Source of the DNA: Clostridiales bacterium
GTDB taxonomy: Bacteria; Bacillota; Clostridia; Saccharofermentanales; Saccharofermentanaceae
Assembly (NCBI GenBank): GCA_017561715.1
Contig: JAFZBN010000018.1
Span: forward strand, 186,001 to 250,000
Length of the DNA stretch: 64,000 nucleotides
Reading direction: 5' to 3'
Program-made: the position numbers and the translations under genes
Shown here: in pieces, positions 16,948-25,308 of the stretch
How the letters are laid out: the number at the start of each line of letters is the position of its first letter
Position numbering within the stretch: the first letter of the stretch is position 1
The notes under the pieces: generated by a model
The model's input: only the letters and a program-made list of their open reading frames with translations
Told to the model about the DNA's origin: nothing
Databases searched by the model: none

Positions 16948-19467
16948 TTACTCTCCGCGCTTCGTTCTTTCCTTCACTTCCTGCTTGTTGGGGCGGAACT
17001 TCGCGCCGGAGAAGTACTTCTTCTCAAAATCCTCCGGTGAAAGGGGCTTGGCAAAATAGAATCCCTGGAAGATATCTACACCGAGCGAACGGATACGGGA
17101 TGCTTTCTGCGCAGTCTCGATACCCTCGACGCACACGGTCATGCCGATGGTACGGGTAAGGAGAACGATAGCCGAAATAAATGACATATTGAAGCGGTCG
17201 TCCTGATCGACGAACGCACGGTCGATCTTGATCTCGTCGACCGGGAACTCACGAAGATAGTTAAAGGACGAATAGCCGGTACCGAAGTCATCGAGCGCGA
17301 TGCGGATGCCGTTACTGCGAAGCTTGACCATGTTCTGGCGGCAGATCGCGAGGTTCTTCATCAAGGTCGTCTCGGTGATCTCCAGAAGGATGTTCTGCGG
17401 CTGGAGTCCGTATTCGCCCAAAAGCTGGATGACATAGTCGGCAAAGTCGATCCTTGCCATGTCCTCCGCCGTGACGTTGATATGTACATAGAAATCCTCG
17501 GATACACCGTCATCGATCCAGTCTTTGCACTGCTTCATGGCGGTCCTTAAGATCCAGTCGCCGACGATATTCATCTGACCGGTCGCGTAAACGGCGGCGA
17601 TGACTTTCTCAGGATTAATGAGCTGTCCCGACGGCGACATCCAGCGAAGGAGCGCTTCGCATCCGACGAGTCGTTCGGATCTGGCGTCCACGAGCGGCTG
17701 GAAGTAAAGAAGGAAATTCTGGTTGCCTTCTCTTATCGATTTACTGATCTGGAACTCGAAGTCGAGTCTTTCCTTCAGTTCGACCTTGAACTGAGGTGTG
17801 TAGATCGAGTAAGTAAGTCTTTGATCCTGCTTGACCTTATGAAGCGTGATCTCCGCGTTGACGAGGAGCTCCTCGGCCACGTTTCCGCACGACGGGAAAA
17901 GCGCCGCGCTCATCGAGAACGTGACATAGATCGTGCTCCGGTCAACGACCAAAGGCGCGTTCATCTCTTCCTTAATGGCTTTCATGTGGTTTTCGACCTG
18001 GACACGCGTCGCGTTGTTCCAAAGGATACAGAATACGTCCAGATTGATATGGTAGAGTTCGCAGCCCGCGGGCATGCTCTCGCGAAGCTTCTTGGCGACG
18101 GTGATCAGAAGTCTGTCACCGGAATCTCTTCCGTAACGGTCATTAAAGATATGGAAGTCCTTGATGTCGATCAGCACGATCGCCGCGGAAAGCACATCTC
18201 GGTCATGGATCAGTGCGTCGAGATCCGAAAGCAGACGGTCGCGCGCCAGAAGCCCGGTCAGTGCATTTCGCGAAGAATTCTTCTCGACGTTCTCACGCAT
18301 CTCGTTCATGGAGGTCAGGTCGAAGATCGTACCGATGATGACCAGCGCCTGCTTACTGCTGTCGTAAACGGTCTTACCACGGCTGGCAAGCCATCTGATC
18401 TGGTCGTCGTTGCCCCATACACGGAACTCGATGGAGAATGTATCTCTTTCCTCGTCGACGAGGTAGGTAAAAGTCTCGATAAAACGGCGTCGGTCGTCCT
18501 CGACGACTTCCTCGGCCATGAGGTTGATGATGTCACCGGAATAGGACAGTTCCATATCCGGGAACGCGTCCTTGAGGTTCGGAGAGAACTCGATGATACC
18601 GCGCTTCATGTCGGCGGTAAAAGTGATCGCCTCGGAGCCGTCGATGATCATTCTCTGAAGAGAATTGGCCTTCTTTCTCTCCGTGACATCCATCAGGATA
18701 CCGATCTTATAGTGCTTCTGGTCCGGAGAGGTAAAATCGAAAACGCCGCAGGAGTGGACCCAGACTTCGCCGAGGACCGGAGAAAGGATTCGAAAATCAA
18801 GCCCGAGACCGTCCTTGAGCTCTTTTGCGCCCTGCATGATCGCCACGAAAGTGGTCGTGTCTTCGGGATTTACGAGATTGCCGATCTCTTTAGAGGCGTG
18901 TTGCAGATCCCCTGTCGGGAAATCCAGAAGGTGCGCCAGGGATGAATTGAAACGGCAGTAGTCGGTATCGCTTTCGTAGCAGAAAACATATCCGTCGATC
19001 GAATCGGAAAGGAGCTTGTCGTAAACGATCTCTCCGAAAGAACTGGTGTAGTCCTCCATCATGCCGAAGATAAGGAGATGGTTCTCCTTCTTTACGACCT
19101 GCATGGTCACACGGATATGGTAAAGATGTCCGGAATTGGAATAGATATTGTGCTCGAAGGAAACGACCTTATGGCTTTCTGACGCAAGATCGTAGAAAGC
19201 TACTTCGTAGCGCTGCTTCAGCGCTCTCTGCTCCTCGGGATCGGCAAACTCCAAAAAGGCATCCAAAAGCATGTCTTCACCGGCCACAGGGCCCAGGATA
19301 TCAACCATTCCGCGGGAAAAGAAGAAACGCTGTTCTTTCGGGAAAACAACGAACGTACATAAAGCCACGTTCTCAAGCAGACTGTCGGCTTGCGCCAGTA
19401 GCTGTGGATCTAAGCTGATCGACGAATCATATAATGCAGATACAAAGCCGGCATCGTCGGCCACCAT
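16948..19467 (-). CDS. PAS-GGDEF-EAL protein, likely c-di-GMP phosphodiesterase with degenerate cyclase domain
   Basis: An 839-residue soluble signalling protein. PAS-like sensor regions cover about residues 1-400. The GGDEF domain (about 405-560) keeps the DIKDFHIFND and GRDSGDRLL landmarks, but the signature itself reads NLDVF instead of GGDEF, so cyclase activity is probably lost. The EAL domain (about 575-825) has EALLRW, an INVTAEDM segment, LEITETTLM, DDFGTGYSS, KIDRAFV and EGIETAQKA, all expected of an active phosphodiesterase that hydrolyses c-di-GMP. The ATG at 19467 has AGGGGAGA at good distance; a TTG at 19491 is less likely. It is downstream of rsmI by 33 bp. No membrane helix is seen. 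Confidence 0.9.
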   Translation of the reverse strand: MVADDAGFVSALYDSSISLDPQLLAQADSLLENVALCTFVVFPKEQRFFFSRGMVDILGPVAGEDMLLDAFLEFADPEEQRALKQRYEVAFYDLASESHKVVSFEHNIYSNSGHLYHIRVTMQVVKKENHLLIFGMMEDYTSSFGEIVYDKLLSDSIDGYVFCYESDTDYCRFNSSLAHLLDFPTGDLQHASKEIGNLVNPEDTTTFVAIMQGAKELKDGLGLDFRILSPVLGEVWVHSCGVFDFTSPDQKHYKIGILMDVTERKKANSLQRMIIDGSEAITFTADMKRGIIEFSPNLKDAFPDMELSYSGDIINLMAEEVVEDDRRRFIETFTYLVDEERDTFSIEFRVWGNDDQIRWLASRGKTVYDSSKQALVIIGTIFDLTSMNEMRENVEKNSSRNALTGLLARDRLLSDLDALIHDRDVLSAAIVLIDIKDFHIFNDRYGRDSGDRLLITVAKKLRESMPAGCELYHINLDVFCILWNNATRVQVENHMKAIKEEMNAPLVVDRSTIYVTFSMSAALFPSCGNVAEELLVNAEITLHKVKQDQRLTYSIYTPQFKVELKERLDFEFQISKSIREGNQNFLLYFQPLVDARSERLVGCEALLRWMSPSGQLINPEKVIAAVYATGQMNIVGDWILRTAMKQCKDWIDDGVSEDFYVHINVTAEDMARIDFADYVIQLLGEYGLQPQNILLEITETTLMKNLAICRQNMVKLRSNGIRIALDDFGTGYSSFNYLREFPVDEIKIDRAFVDQDDRFNMSFISAIVLLTRTIGMTVCVEGIETAQKASRIRSLGVDIFQGFYFAKPLSPEDFEKKYFSGAKFRPNKQEVKERTKRGE

Positions 19468-19500
19468 ATTACTATCTCCCCTTACACACAAGTGTATATA

Positions 19501-20331
19501 CTATTTTAACATTTCCAGCACCTCAGCGTATAGTGCCTTTTTGCTTTCTCCCCACTCCAAAGACAGGGTTTTTGCTATTTCTTTTGTAGACAGACCCTGA
19601 CTTTCTAAATTTAAAATGCGATTTTTGCGTTCTTCGGGGGAAAGCTCTGTTTTTGTTTCATTTTTCGGCTTCCCCTCAAGGACCAGTACGAATTCTCCCT
19701 TCGGCGGGACCTCGTTAAAATGCTCGATCACCTCGGAAACCGTTCCGCGGACGACCTCTTCGTACTTCTTCGTCAGTTCCCTGCAGGCGGAGATGCGTCG
19801 CTCGGACATTCCCGCCGCGGAAAGGTCATTCAGCGTCTTCAGAAGGCGGTGCGGCGCCTCGTAAAGGATCGTGGTCACCTGCGTTTCGGAAACGACCGAG
19901 ATACGCTCCTTTCTGTCCTTTGTCTCGACAGGCAGGAATCCTTCAAAGTAGTAGTGTCTCGTATCCATACCGGAAAGCACCAGGGCGCTGATCCCGGCGA
20001 CTGGACCCGGAACGGTCGTGACATCGATGCCTTCCTCGATGCAGAGCTTTACAAGATCCTCTCCGGGATCCGAGATGCTCGGCATGCCGGCGTCAGAGAC
20101 AAGCGCGACCTGCTGTCCTTCTTTTAAGCGGGCGATGATCTTGCTTCCCGCGGACGCTTTATTGTGCTCATGGTAGCTCATGAGTTTCGCGGAAATACCG
20201 AAATGCGAAAGCAGAAGCCCCGTTCTTCTCGTGTCTTCACAGGCGACAAGGTCGACGGTGGAAAGGACTTCCACCGCTCTGGGCGATAAGTCCTGCATAT
20301 TTCCGATCGGAGTTCCCACTAGATACAGCAT
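19501..20331 (-). CDS. rsmI: 16S rRNA (cytidine-1402-2'-O)-methyltransferase RsmI
   Basis: A 276-residue SAM-dependent tetrapyrrole-methylase-fold enzyme that methylates the 2'-O of C1402 in the ribosomal decoding centre. The family start LVGTPIGNMQDLSPRA is present at 4-19, followed by ACEDTRRT, SDAGMPSISDPG (SAM site) and the VPGP motif. The C-terminal helical tail with a small recognition domain is complete. It starts 3 bp after trmN6, so the two RNA-modification genes are co-transcribed in the cell-division/replication housekeeping block. Confidence 0.96.
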   Translation of the reverse strand: MLYLVGTPIGNMQDLSPRAVEVLSTVDLVACEDTRRTGLLLSHFGISAKLMSYHEHNKASAGSKIIARLKEGQQVALVSDAGMPSISDPGEDLVKLCIEEGIDVTTVPGPVAGISALVLSGMDTRHYYFEGFLPVETKDRKERISVVSETQVTTILYEAPHRLLKTLNDLSAAGMSERRISACRELTKKYEEVVRGTVSEVIEHFNEVPPKGEFVLVLEGKPKNETKTELSPEERKNRILNLESQGLSTKEIAKTLSLEWGESKKALYAEVLEMLK

Positions 20332-20334
20332 AGG

Positions 20335-21114
20335 TCAGTTTTCCTCGTTATAGATCTTCTCTAAGGTTTTTGTATACTTGCCGTCCTTTTCCCTGAGGAT
20401 CAGCGGCGGCGTGATCACCGTGCCGGTCATCTTTCCGCCCTTTTTCGCTGACAGCAGGAAAAGAGTCGCTTCCCTGTCGGAAAAAGGATGGACGAAGGTC
20501 ACTTTCTTCGGCACGAGGTTTAGTTCCATACAGGTCTTCATGACCTGGGAAAAGTCTTTGGCACGATCGACAAGGAAGAGATCGCCCTGAGAAGCGAGCA
20601 TCTTCTTACTGCAGGAAAGAAAGTCCTCTACCGTGCCGTGCATCGCAAAACGCGCTTCCTGAAGCTCTTTGCTCTTGATCTTTTCGGAAGTGACGGGACC
20701 TTCTTCCGCCTTTCGGTAAGGCGGATTCATAAAGACGGCGTCGTAGACGTTTCCCGTGACCTCGGTATCCGGGATGTCCCGAAGGTCTTTCCGAAATCCT
20801 CTGACACGGTCGGAAAGACCGTTCAGCTCGATATTTCGAAGAAAGATCTCCGCGGCTTTTTCCTGGCGTTCGACTCCGTCGATCTTCACATCTTTTCTTC
20901 TTGCGGCAAGAAGCACGGATCCCGCGCCACAGTTGGTGCCGAGTTCTAAGACTCTTACCGGGCGGGCCTTTCGGATCCGCAGGTTTTCGGAAACGAACCA
21001 CGAAAGAAGGACGGTATCTTCACCAAAGCGAAATCCATCTTTACTCTGGATCAGGGAAAAGCCTGCTCTTCCGAGATCCTCCATCGTCTCTTCTTTTTCC
21101 GAATAAATACTCAA
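20335..21114 (-). CDS. trmN6: tRNA1(Val) (adenine37-N6)-methyltransferase-like protein TrmN6
   Basis: A Rossmann-fold N6-adenine methyltransferase of the YabB/YfiC family. The SAM motif is LELGTNCGAGSVLLAAR and the catalytic motif is MNPPYRK (NPPY). The front part SLIQSKDGFRFGEDTVLLSWF matches the family N-terminus. Two starts are possible: TTG at 21114 with AAGGAG at about 11 bases, giving 259 residues, or ATG at 21084 with a weaker site, giving 249. I kept the longer one because of its ribosome site. It sits directly before rsmI as in many Firmicutes. Confidence 0.88.
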   Translation of the reverse strand: MSIYSEKEETMEDLGRAGFSLIQSKDGFRFGEDTVLLSWFVSENLRIRKARPVRVLELGTNCGAGSVLLAARRKDVKIDGVERQEKAAEIFLRNIELNGLSDRVRGFRKDLRDIPDTEVTGNVYDAVFMNPPYRKAEEGPVTSEKIKSKELQEARFAMHGTVEDFLSCSKKMLASQGDLFLVDRAKDFSQVMKTCMELNLVPKKVTFVHPFSDREATLFLLSAKKGGKMTGTVITPPLILREKDGKYTKTLEKIYNEEN

Positions 21115-21136
21115 GATCGAAAAAACTCCTTACCAC

Positions 21137-21178
21137 GAAAAAGAGATCTGGTCCCCGATAAAGAGGATCAGATCCCTC
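21137..21178 (-). terminator. Terminator after the ferredoxin gene
   Basis: On the minus strand GATCTGATCCTC pairs with GGGGACCAGATC (one mismatch, one wobble) around a short loop and is followed by a T-rich run. It lies 23 bases after the ferredoxin stop and just before trmN6, which separates that short highly expressed unit from trmN6-rsmI. Confidence 0.7.
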
Positions 21179-21200
21179 GACTTTACATCATATAAGACGA

Positions 21201-21371
21201 TCAGCCCTGAGAAATCGCGCCAGCCGGGCAAGCAGCCTCGCAGGAACCACACTCAAGACAAACGTCCGGGTTGATCTCGTACTTGCCGTCACCCTGAGAA
21301 ATTGCGCCAACCGGGCACTCTCCCTCACAGGAACCACAAGACAGACATGCATCAGAAATTACATATGCCAT
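21201..21371 (-). CDS. 2[4Fe-4S] ferredoxin
   Basis: A 56-residue clostridial-type ferredoxin, the small electron carrier for fermentative oxidoreductases. Two Cys motifs are seen, CLSCGSCEGECP at the N-terminal half and CLECGSCEAACP at the C-terminal half, both C-x2-C-x2-C-x3-C-P. Each half ends in GAISQG, showing the classic internal duplication. The length is normal for the family. The start has a strong GGAGGA site. It has its own promoter and terminator inside the ricT-trmN6 interval, so it is probably expressed more strongly than its neighbours. Confidence 0.97.
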   Translation of the reverse strand: MAYVISDACLSCGSCEGECPVGAISQGDGKYEINPDVCLECGSCEAACPAGAISQG

Positions 21372-21401
21372 TTTATTTTCCTCCTTTTACTGGTCTACAA
21401 A

Positions 21402-21437
21402 TTCATTTAACACTATTTTTTACTTTTTGTAAATGAA
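21402..21437. promoter_or_regulatory. Ferredoxin promoter flanked by an inverted repeat
   Basis: Minus-strand TTTACA (21428-21433), a 17-base spacer and TTAAAT (21405-21410) form a good promoter. The perfect 8-bp inverted repeat TTCATTTA (21402-21409) and TAAATGAA (21430-21437) overlaps both boxes, one arm on each, with centres 28 bp apart. The arrangement suits a dimeric regulator or could be a coincidence of AT-rich sequence. Confidence 0.5.
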
Positions 21438-21449
21438 CGTTTTGTTAAT

Positions 21450-22340
21450 TCATTCTTCCGGTTTTTCCGCCTGCGGTTTATCGCTCTGCGGCTTCTTTCG
21501 CGGGCAATCGTTCTTGCACTGCGGCTGCGGCGGATTGACCAGAGAAACCTCGGAAGCCTCGTATACCTGCATCTCCGTTTCCTCTTCTTTTTCGAAGCGG
21601 ACCGTGACTTTTTCTTTCAAAAGATCCGAGTAGATGACGACGCCGATACCGTCCGGAGTCCTTACCTTCTTACCGACCTTCGGAACACGCTTGTTGGCGT
21701 CCTCATAAGCCGCCTGCTCATAGGAAAGGCAGCACATCAGTCTTCCGCAGGTTCCGGTAAGCTTGGTCGGATTCATCGAAAGACCCTGGTCCTTGGCCAT
21801 ACGGATCGTGACCGGAAGGAACTGATCGAGGTACGAGCAGCAGCAGAGCTCTCTGCCGCAGATGCCTAAGCCACCGACCATCTTCGCCTGTTCACGGGAA
21901 CCGATCTGACGAAGCTCGATACGCGTTCTGAAGCAGGATGTCAGGTCCTTTACGAGTTCACGGAAATCGACTCGCTTATCTGCCGTAAAGTAGAAGGTGA
22001 GCTTTCTTCCGTCAAAGGAATATACCGCCTCGACGAGCGTCATCGGCAGTTCTCTGTTTTCGATCAGTTCGAGACACTTTACAAAAGCACTTCTCTCTCT
22101 TTCTTTCTTCTCCCGGTAGTGTTCCATCTCCTTTTCGTCCGCAAAACGCAGAACGGGAAGGATCGTGTCGTCCACTTTATCGTCCGGAAGATCGAATGGT
22201 TCGTCTACGACGAAGGCAATGTCCTGCCCGAGTGCCGTATTGACCATTACCGCGTCGCCGACGGACAGCTTTAAGTCCCCTGCCAGGAATCGGTAGGGCT
22301 TTCCGGCGTCGTGGAAACGCAGATTTACAACCTTAGCCAT
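21450..22340 (-). CDS. ricT: RicT/YaaT, PSP1-domain component of the Ric (Y) complex
   Basis: A 296-residue PSP1-domain protein. In Bacillus subtilis RicT with RicA and RicF forms an iron-sulfur complex that promotes RNase Y-dependent mRNA maturation and affects sporulation and competence. Family Cys clusters are intact: GICGRELCCCSYL near 150 and GTCGRLMCCLSYE near 190. The C-terminal tail after about 265 is Pro/Lys/Gln-rich and not conserved. An AAGGAG site precedes the start and the gene overlaps holB by 8 bp. Gene order holB-ricT is conserved in Firmicutes. Confidence 0.95.
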   Translation of the reverse strand: MAKVVNLRFHDAGKPYRFLAGDLKLSVGDAVMVNTALGQDIAFVVDEPFDLPDDKVDDTILPVLRFADEKEMEHYREKKERERSAFVKCLELIENRELPMTLVEAVYSFDGRKLTFYFTADKRVDFRELVKDLTSCFRTRIELRQIGSREQAKMVGGLGICGRELCCCSYLDQFLPVTIRMAKDQGLSMNPTKLTGTCGRLMCCLSYEQAAYEDANKRVPKVGKKVRTPDGIGVVIYSDLLKEKVTVRFEKEEETEMQVYEASEVSLVNPPQPQCKNDCPRKKPQSDKPQAEKPEE

Positions 22341-23343
22341 TACTATTCTCCTTTTTCAATGCCAGAAGCATCCGGCATACGATCATTTCAAAATTTCCAT
22401 TTGCCTTAAAGGCCTTTTGCGCGGTCGTCAGTATCGCGTTGCACTTGGCGATTTTTGCCGCGTCGAAGTGATTTTGCTTGATCACCGTGACCATCTTATC
22501 TTTTTTCTGTTCACCATGCAAGCACGGCGAGTCCGGGACCGTCGCGCAGATGGCCATCTCGTCATAGACCATGCTCATAAGAGACAGGATATCCGGGAAG
22601 TGTTCCCTTTCCTCGTCGAAGAAGTTATAGACGTCCGTCAGGAGCTCCGTTCTCGAGATCTCCGGGAGTCTTAAGATCAGGTCGGAGACCTCCTCCCAGT
22701 CGGAAATGAGCCAGTTGCTTTCCGAAAGGCCGAGGGCGTAGCCGATGACGCCGTTACTGAACTTCGCGTAAAGTTTCGCGTCCTCTTCCGAGAGTTCCTC
22801 GTTTCTTTTACGAAGCACCTCGTAGACCTCTTCTTCCTTATTCGGAAGAAGTCTCACCGATACGGTACGGGATAAGATCGTCGGCAGGAGCTTGGACTCA
22901 TCGGATACGGTCAGGAGAAAGACAACGTGCTTCGGCGGTTCCTCGAGCGTCTTAAGAAGCGCGTTCTGGCCTTCCTCGGCAAGTCCGTCCGCGTCAATCA
23001 GATAGACCTTCCTTTCCGCGATCTGGGACATGATGCCCACATCGGAAAGGATCTTGGACCTTACGTCCGCGACCTTGATGTTCTTTTCGCCCGAAGGCAG
23101 AAGGAGTTCTTTATAGTCCGGGTGCGTCCCCGCGGAAATATAGGTGCAGTTCGGGCACTTGCCGCAACCGCCGTCTTTTGTCGGGTGGCTGCAGAGAAGT
23201 CCTTTGGCGAACTCACGCGCGAGGGTCTTTTTTCCGACGCCCGCGGGACCGACCAATAAAAAAGCGTGCCCCGGTTCGCTTAGAAGCGAAGCCCCGAGGC
23301 GCTCTTTAGCTTCATTTTGTCCGATCAGTTCCGAAAAAGCCAT
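22333..23343 (-). CDS. holB: DNA polymerase III delta' subunit
   Basis: A 336-residue AAA+ clamp-loader subunit. The P-loop is LVGPAGVGKKTL near residues 30-41, followed by a zinc module (CSHPTKDGGCGKCPNC, four Cys) typical of DnaX/HolB proteins, the DADGL Walker-B-like segment and the LEEPPKHVVF and LSRTVSVRLLP sensor-1 region. The ATG at 23343 (MAFSELIGQ) matches the family start; an in-frame extension to 23382 lies inside darA. It begins 4 bp after darA and overlaps ricT. It loads the sliding clamp during replication. Confidence 0.94.
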   Translation of the reverse strand: MAFSELIGQNEAKERLGASLLSEPGHAFLLVGPAGVGKKTLAREFAKGLLCSHPTKDGGCGKCPNCTYISAGTHPDYKELLLPSGEKNIKVADVRSKILSDVGIMSQIAERKVYLIDADGLAEEGQNALLKTLEEPPKHVVFLLTVSDESKLLPTILSRTVSVRLLPNKEEEVYEVLRKRNEELSEEDAKLYAKFSNGVIGYALGLSESNWLISDWEEVSDLILRLPEISRTELLTDVYNFFDEEREHFPDILSLMSMVYDEMAICATVPDSPCLHGEQKKDKMVTVIKQNHFDAAKIAKCNAILTTAQKAFKANGNFEMIVCRMLLALKKENSNG

Positions 23344-23347
23344 GTTT

Positions 23348-23677
23348 TCACATCTTTTCAAAATGCTCGACAGGTACGACAAAGACCGTCGCTCCGCCGA
23401 CCGTGACGTCGACCGGATACGGAAGTGCCGCTCCGCCCATCATCGAAGGCGCGAGATTTGTATTGATCGCCGACTGGCGCGAGGAAGAATACTTTCGGAT
23501 CAGATCCAGTACTTCCTGACATTTCTCATCCTCCACGACGATCATCAGCGTCGTGTTTCCGGAACGAAGGAAGCCGCCGGAAGAATTGAGCTTGGTCACA
23601 CGGAATCCGGCTTTATTCAATTCGGCCATCAGGCGCGGGGAATCCTCATCGTGAACGATCGCAAATACCAGTTTCAT
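23348..23677 (-). CDS. darA: Cyclic di-AMP receptor DarA (PstA, PII-like)
   Basis: A 109-residue PII-like trimeric protein that binds c-di-AMP; its downstream partner is not known. The family sequence is well kept: LVFAIVHDEDSPRL, GGFLRSGNTTLMIVVED with the B-loop-type insertion, and VTVGGATVFVVPVEHF at the end. It overlaps tmk by 4 bp (ATGA). The tmk-darA-holB-ricT order is the standard Firmicutes arrangement (yaaQ in B. subtilis). Confidence 0.95.
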   Translation of the reverse strand: MKLVFAIVHDEDSPRLMAELNKAGFRVTKLNSSGGFLRSGNTTLMIVVEDEKCQEVLDLIRKYSSSRQSAINTNLAPSMMGGAALPYPVDVTVGGATVFVVPVEHFEKM

Positions 23678-24297
23678 TTACCGATCACCTCCCAGACAGT
23701 CTTTCTGATCTTCTTATAGATCTCTTCAGGCGTATCCAGCGCGGAAAGCACCTGAAACCTTTTGTCTTCTTTACTTCTTTCCAGATAGCCGTTTCTGACT
23801 TTCTGCATGAACATCAGGCCTTCGGCTTCAAGACGATCCTCTTCATCGGATCTTCCGTGACGTCTTTTATAGGCCGTCTGCTCGTCCAGATCGAGAAGGA
23901 ACGTGATGTCGGGCTTGATGCCGTACGCGCTCCAGTTATTGAGGAAATCCACGTCTTCCAGTTTCAGTCCTCGGGCGTATCCCTGATAAGCAATGGTCGA
24001 ATCGAAGAAACGGTCGCAGATCACGACTTTTCCCGCATTTAATTCCGGAATGATCTTCTCCTTTACGATCTGCGCGCGTGCCGCTTCGTATAAGAGAAGC
24101 TCCGTTCTTTCGTCCATGCCGGTATTCGCCTTGTCAAGAAGGATCGTACGGATCTTCTCGCCGATCGCCGTTCCTCCCGGTTCACGGATCAGAACGAAGG
24201 GAATACCTTCTGCTTTCAGGTCGGAAGAAAGAAGCTCGATCTGGGTGGTCTTGCCGCAACCGTCAATGCCTTCGAAGGTAACAAACAGACCTTTCAT
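23674..24297 (-). CDS. tmk: Thymidylate kinase
   Basis: A 207-residue dTMP kinase for dTTP supply. The P-loop is FEGIDGCGKTT at about 8-18, the dTMP-binding DRF motif is in VICDRFFDST, and the lid is RHGRSDEEDR. The start at 24297 (MKGLFVTFEG) has AAGGAGGAG about nine bases upstream. An upstream ATG at 24330 lies before that ribosome site and is not used. It is first in the housekeeping run tmk-darA-holB-ricT. Confidence 0.96.
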   Translation of the reverse strand: MKGLFVTFEGIDGCGKTTQIELLSSDLKAEGIPFVLIREPGGTAIGEKIRTILLDKANTGMDERTELLLYEAARAQIVKEKIIPELNAGKVVICDRFFDSTIAYQGYARGLKLEDVDFLNNWSAYGIKPDITFLLDLDEQTAYKRRHGRSDEEDRLEAEGLMFMQKVRNGYLERSKEDKRFQVLSALDTPEEIYKKIRKTVWEVIGK

Positions 24298-24342
24298 TAC
24301 TTCTTTCTCCTCCTTGTTTTCAATCTTCATTATACTTCAATA

Positions 24343-24768
24343 TCAGTCCAGTTTCACGGAATGGATGCTGGCGATCTCGAGCCAGATATCCTTCTCGATA
24401 CGCTCGTTGTCTTTTCTGATATCCTCAACTGTCTCCTCCGCGGGACGGCGGCGGTTCCAGTTCTTCTTCTCGCGATGGTCGTTATTTCTGGAGCCTCTGT
24501 GCTCTCTCTTTTCAAATCCGCCGTTATTTCTTTCACGGTTATCGGATCTTTTCGCCTCGCGGTTATCCGCCTTTCTTTCACGGTTCTGGTTCTGGTTTTC
24601 CTCACCGTTTCTGTTTGCGCGGTTATAGTTATTGCGATCACGGTTTCCGCCGTAATTTCCGGACTTTCTTCTTCTGTTACGGTTCCCGTTGTTTCTCGGG
24701 GGCTGCTGGCCGTTCGTACCTGTCGCCGCCGGCGCGTGATTCACCTTTTTCGGTTCCTGTTCGCTCAT
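24343..24768 (-). CDS. Asn/Arg-rich low-complexity basic protein
   Basis: A 141-residue protein dominated by Asn, Arg, Lys, Glu and Gly from about residue 15 to 110 (for example NRNRRRKSGNYGGNRDRNN, and repeated NRERN and DNRE patterns). The last 30 residues are more ordered (VEDIRKDNERIEKDIWLEIASIHSVKL) and may form one amphipathic helix. It has no signal peptide. The composition suggests an intrinsically disordered RNA-binding or condensate-forming protein, but this is inference; no family is recognised. It has its own promoter (24812-24839), a GGAGG site, and lies 45 bp before tmk. Third positions follow the genome pattern, so it is a genuine gene. Confidence 0.8.
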   Translation of the reverse strand: MSEQEPKKVNHAPAATGTNGQQPPRNNGNRNRRRKSGNYGGNRDRNNYNRANRNGEENQNQNRERKADNREAKRSDNRERNNGGFEKREHRGSRNNDHREKKNWNRRRPAEETVEDIRKDNERIEKDIWLEIASIHSVKLD

Positions 24769-24811
24769 TTCTACCTCCACTCTTTAACCTTAAAGAGAAC
24801 TGAATACTTTA

Positions 24812-24839
24812 ATTATATCGGTTTTCCCGTTTCATTCAA
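24812..24839 (-). promoter_or_regulatory. Promoter of the Asn/Arg-rich protein (and perhaps tmk operon)
   Basis: Minus-strand TTGAAT (24834-24839), 16 bases, TATAAT (24812-24817). It overlaps the end of folK and places the transcription start about 37 bases before the start codon. Confidence 0.65.
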
Positions 24840-25308
24840 CTCTGTACTTGGGAAGGATGCCGTAGTAACGGACCTCATCCTCCCATTTTTCGGGGATCTT
24901 CCCGGTTCCTCCAAGGAACAGGAGCGGGACCTGCACGAAGCCCCTTTCCTCCATTCTCGGATGCGGGATCGTCAATCGCTCGGTATCCATCTTTATGTCG
25001 TCATAGGTCAGGATATCGACGTCGATCGTTCTCGGGCCCCAGTGGATCTTTCTTTCTCGGTGAAGCTCCTGCTCGACCTTCTGGCACGCGGAAAGAAGTT
25101 CCATCGGTGAAAGGTCCGTGATGACCTTCAGACAGATGTTCAGAAAATCGTCCTGCTCGGTATATCCGACGGGCTTCGTTTCAAATACGGGAGAGACCAG
25201 TTCGACGAAGATGCCTTCTTCCGGGCGGTCCAGAAGTGCCACCGCGCGGCTTAGGTTCCCGACGCGGTCTCCCATGTTGCTGCCCAGAGAAAGATACGCG
25301 ATACTCAT
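24832..25308 (-). CDS. folK: 6-hydroxymethyl-7,8-dihydropterin pyrophosphokinase
   Basis: A 158-residue HPPK that pyrophosphorylates hydroxymethyl-dihydropterin in folate synthesis. Motifs: LGSNMGDRVGNLSRAV at the start, WGPRTIDVDILTYDD (metal-binding Asp pair DVD) and PHPRMEERGFVQVPL. The length is normal. It overlaps folB by 4 bp and ends the folE-folP-folB-folK operon. Confidence 0.96.
   Translation of the reverse strand: MSIAYLSLGSNMGDRVGNLSRAVALLDRPEEGIFVELVSPVFETKPVGYTEQDDFLNICLKVITDLSPMELLSACQKVEQELHRERKIHWGPRTIDVDILTYDDIKMDTERLTIPHPRMEERGFVQVPLLFLGGTGKIPEKWEDEVRYYGILPKYRVE

Noticed and set aside
17821..18945. 374-residue open frame antisense to the EAL protein
   Set aside because: No promoter, ribosome site or domain; the opposite frame is a well-defined signalling protein.
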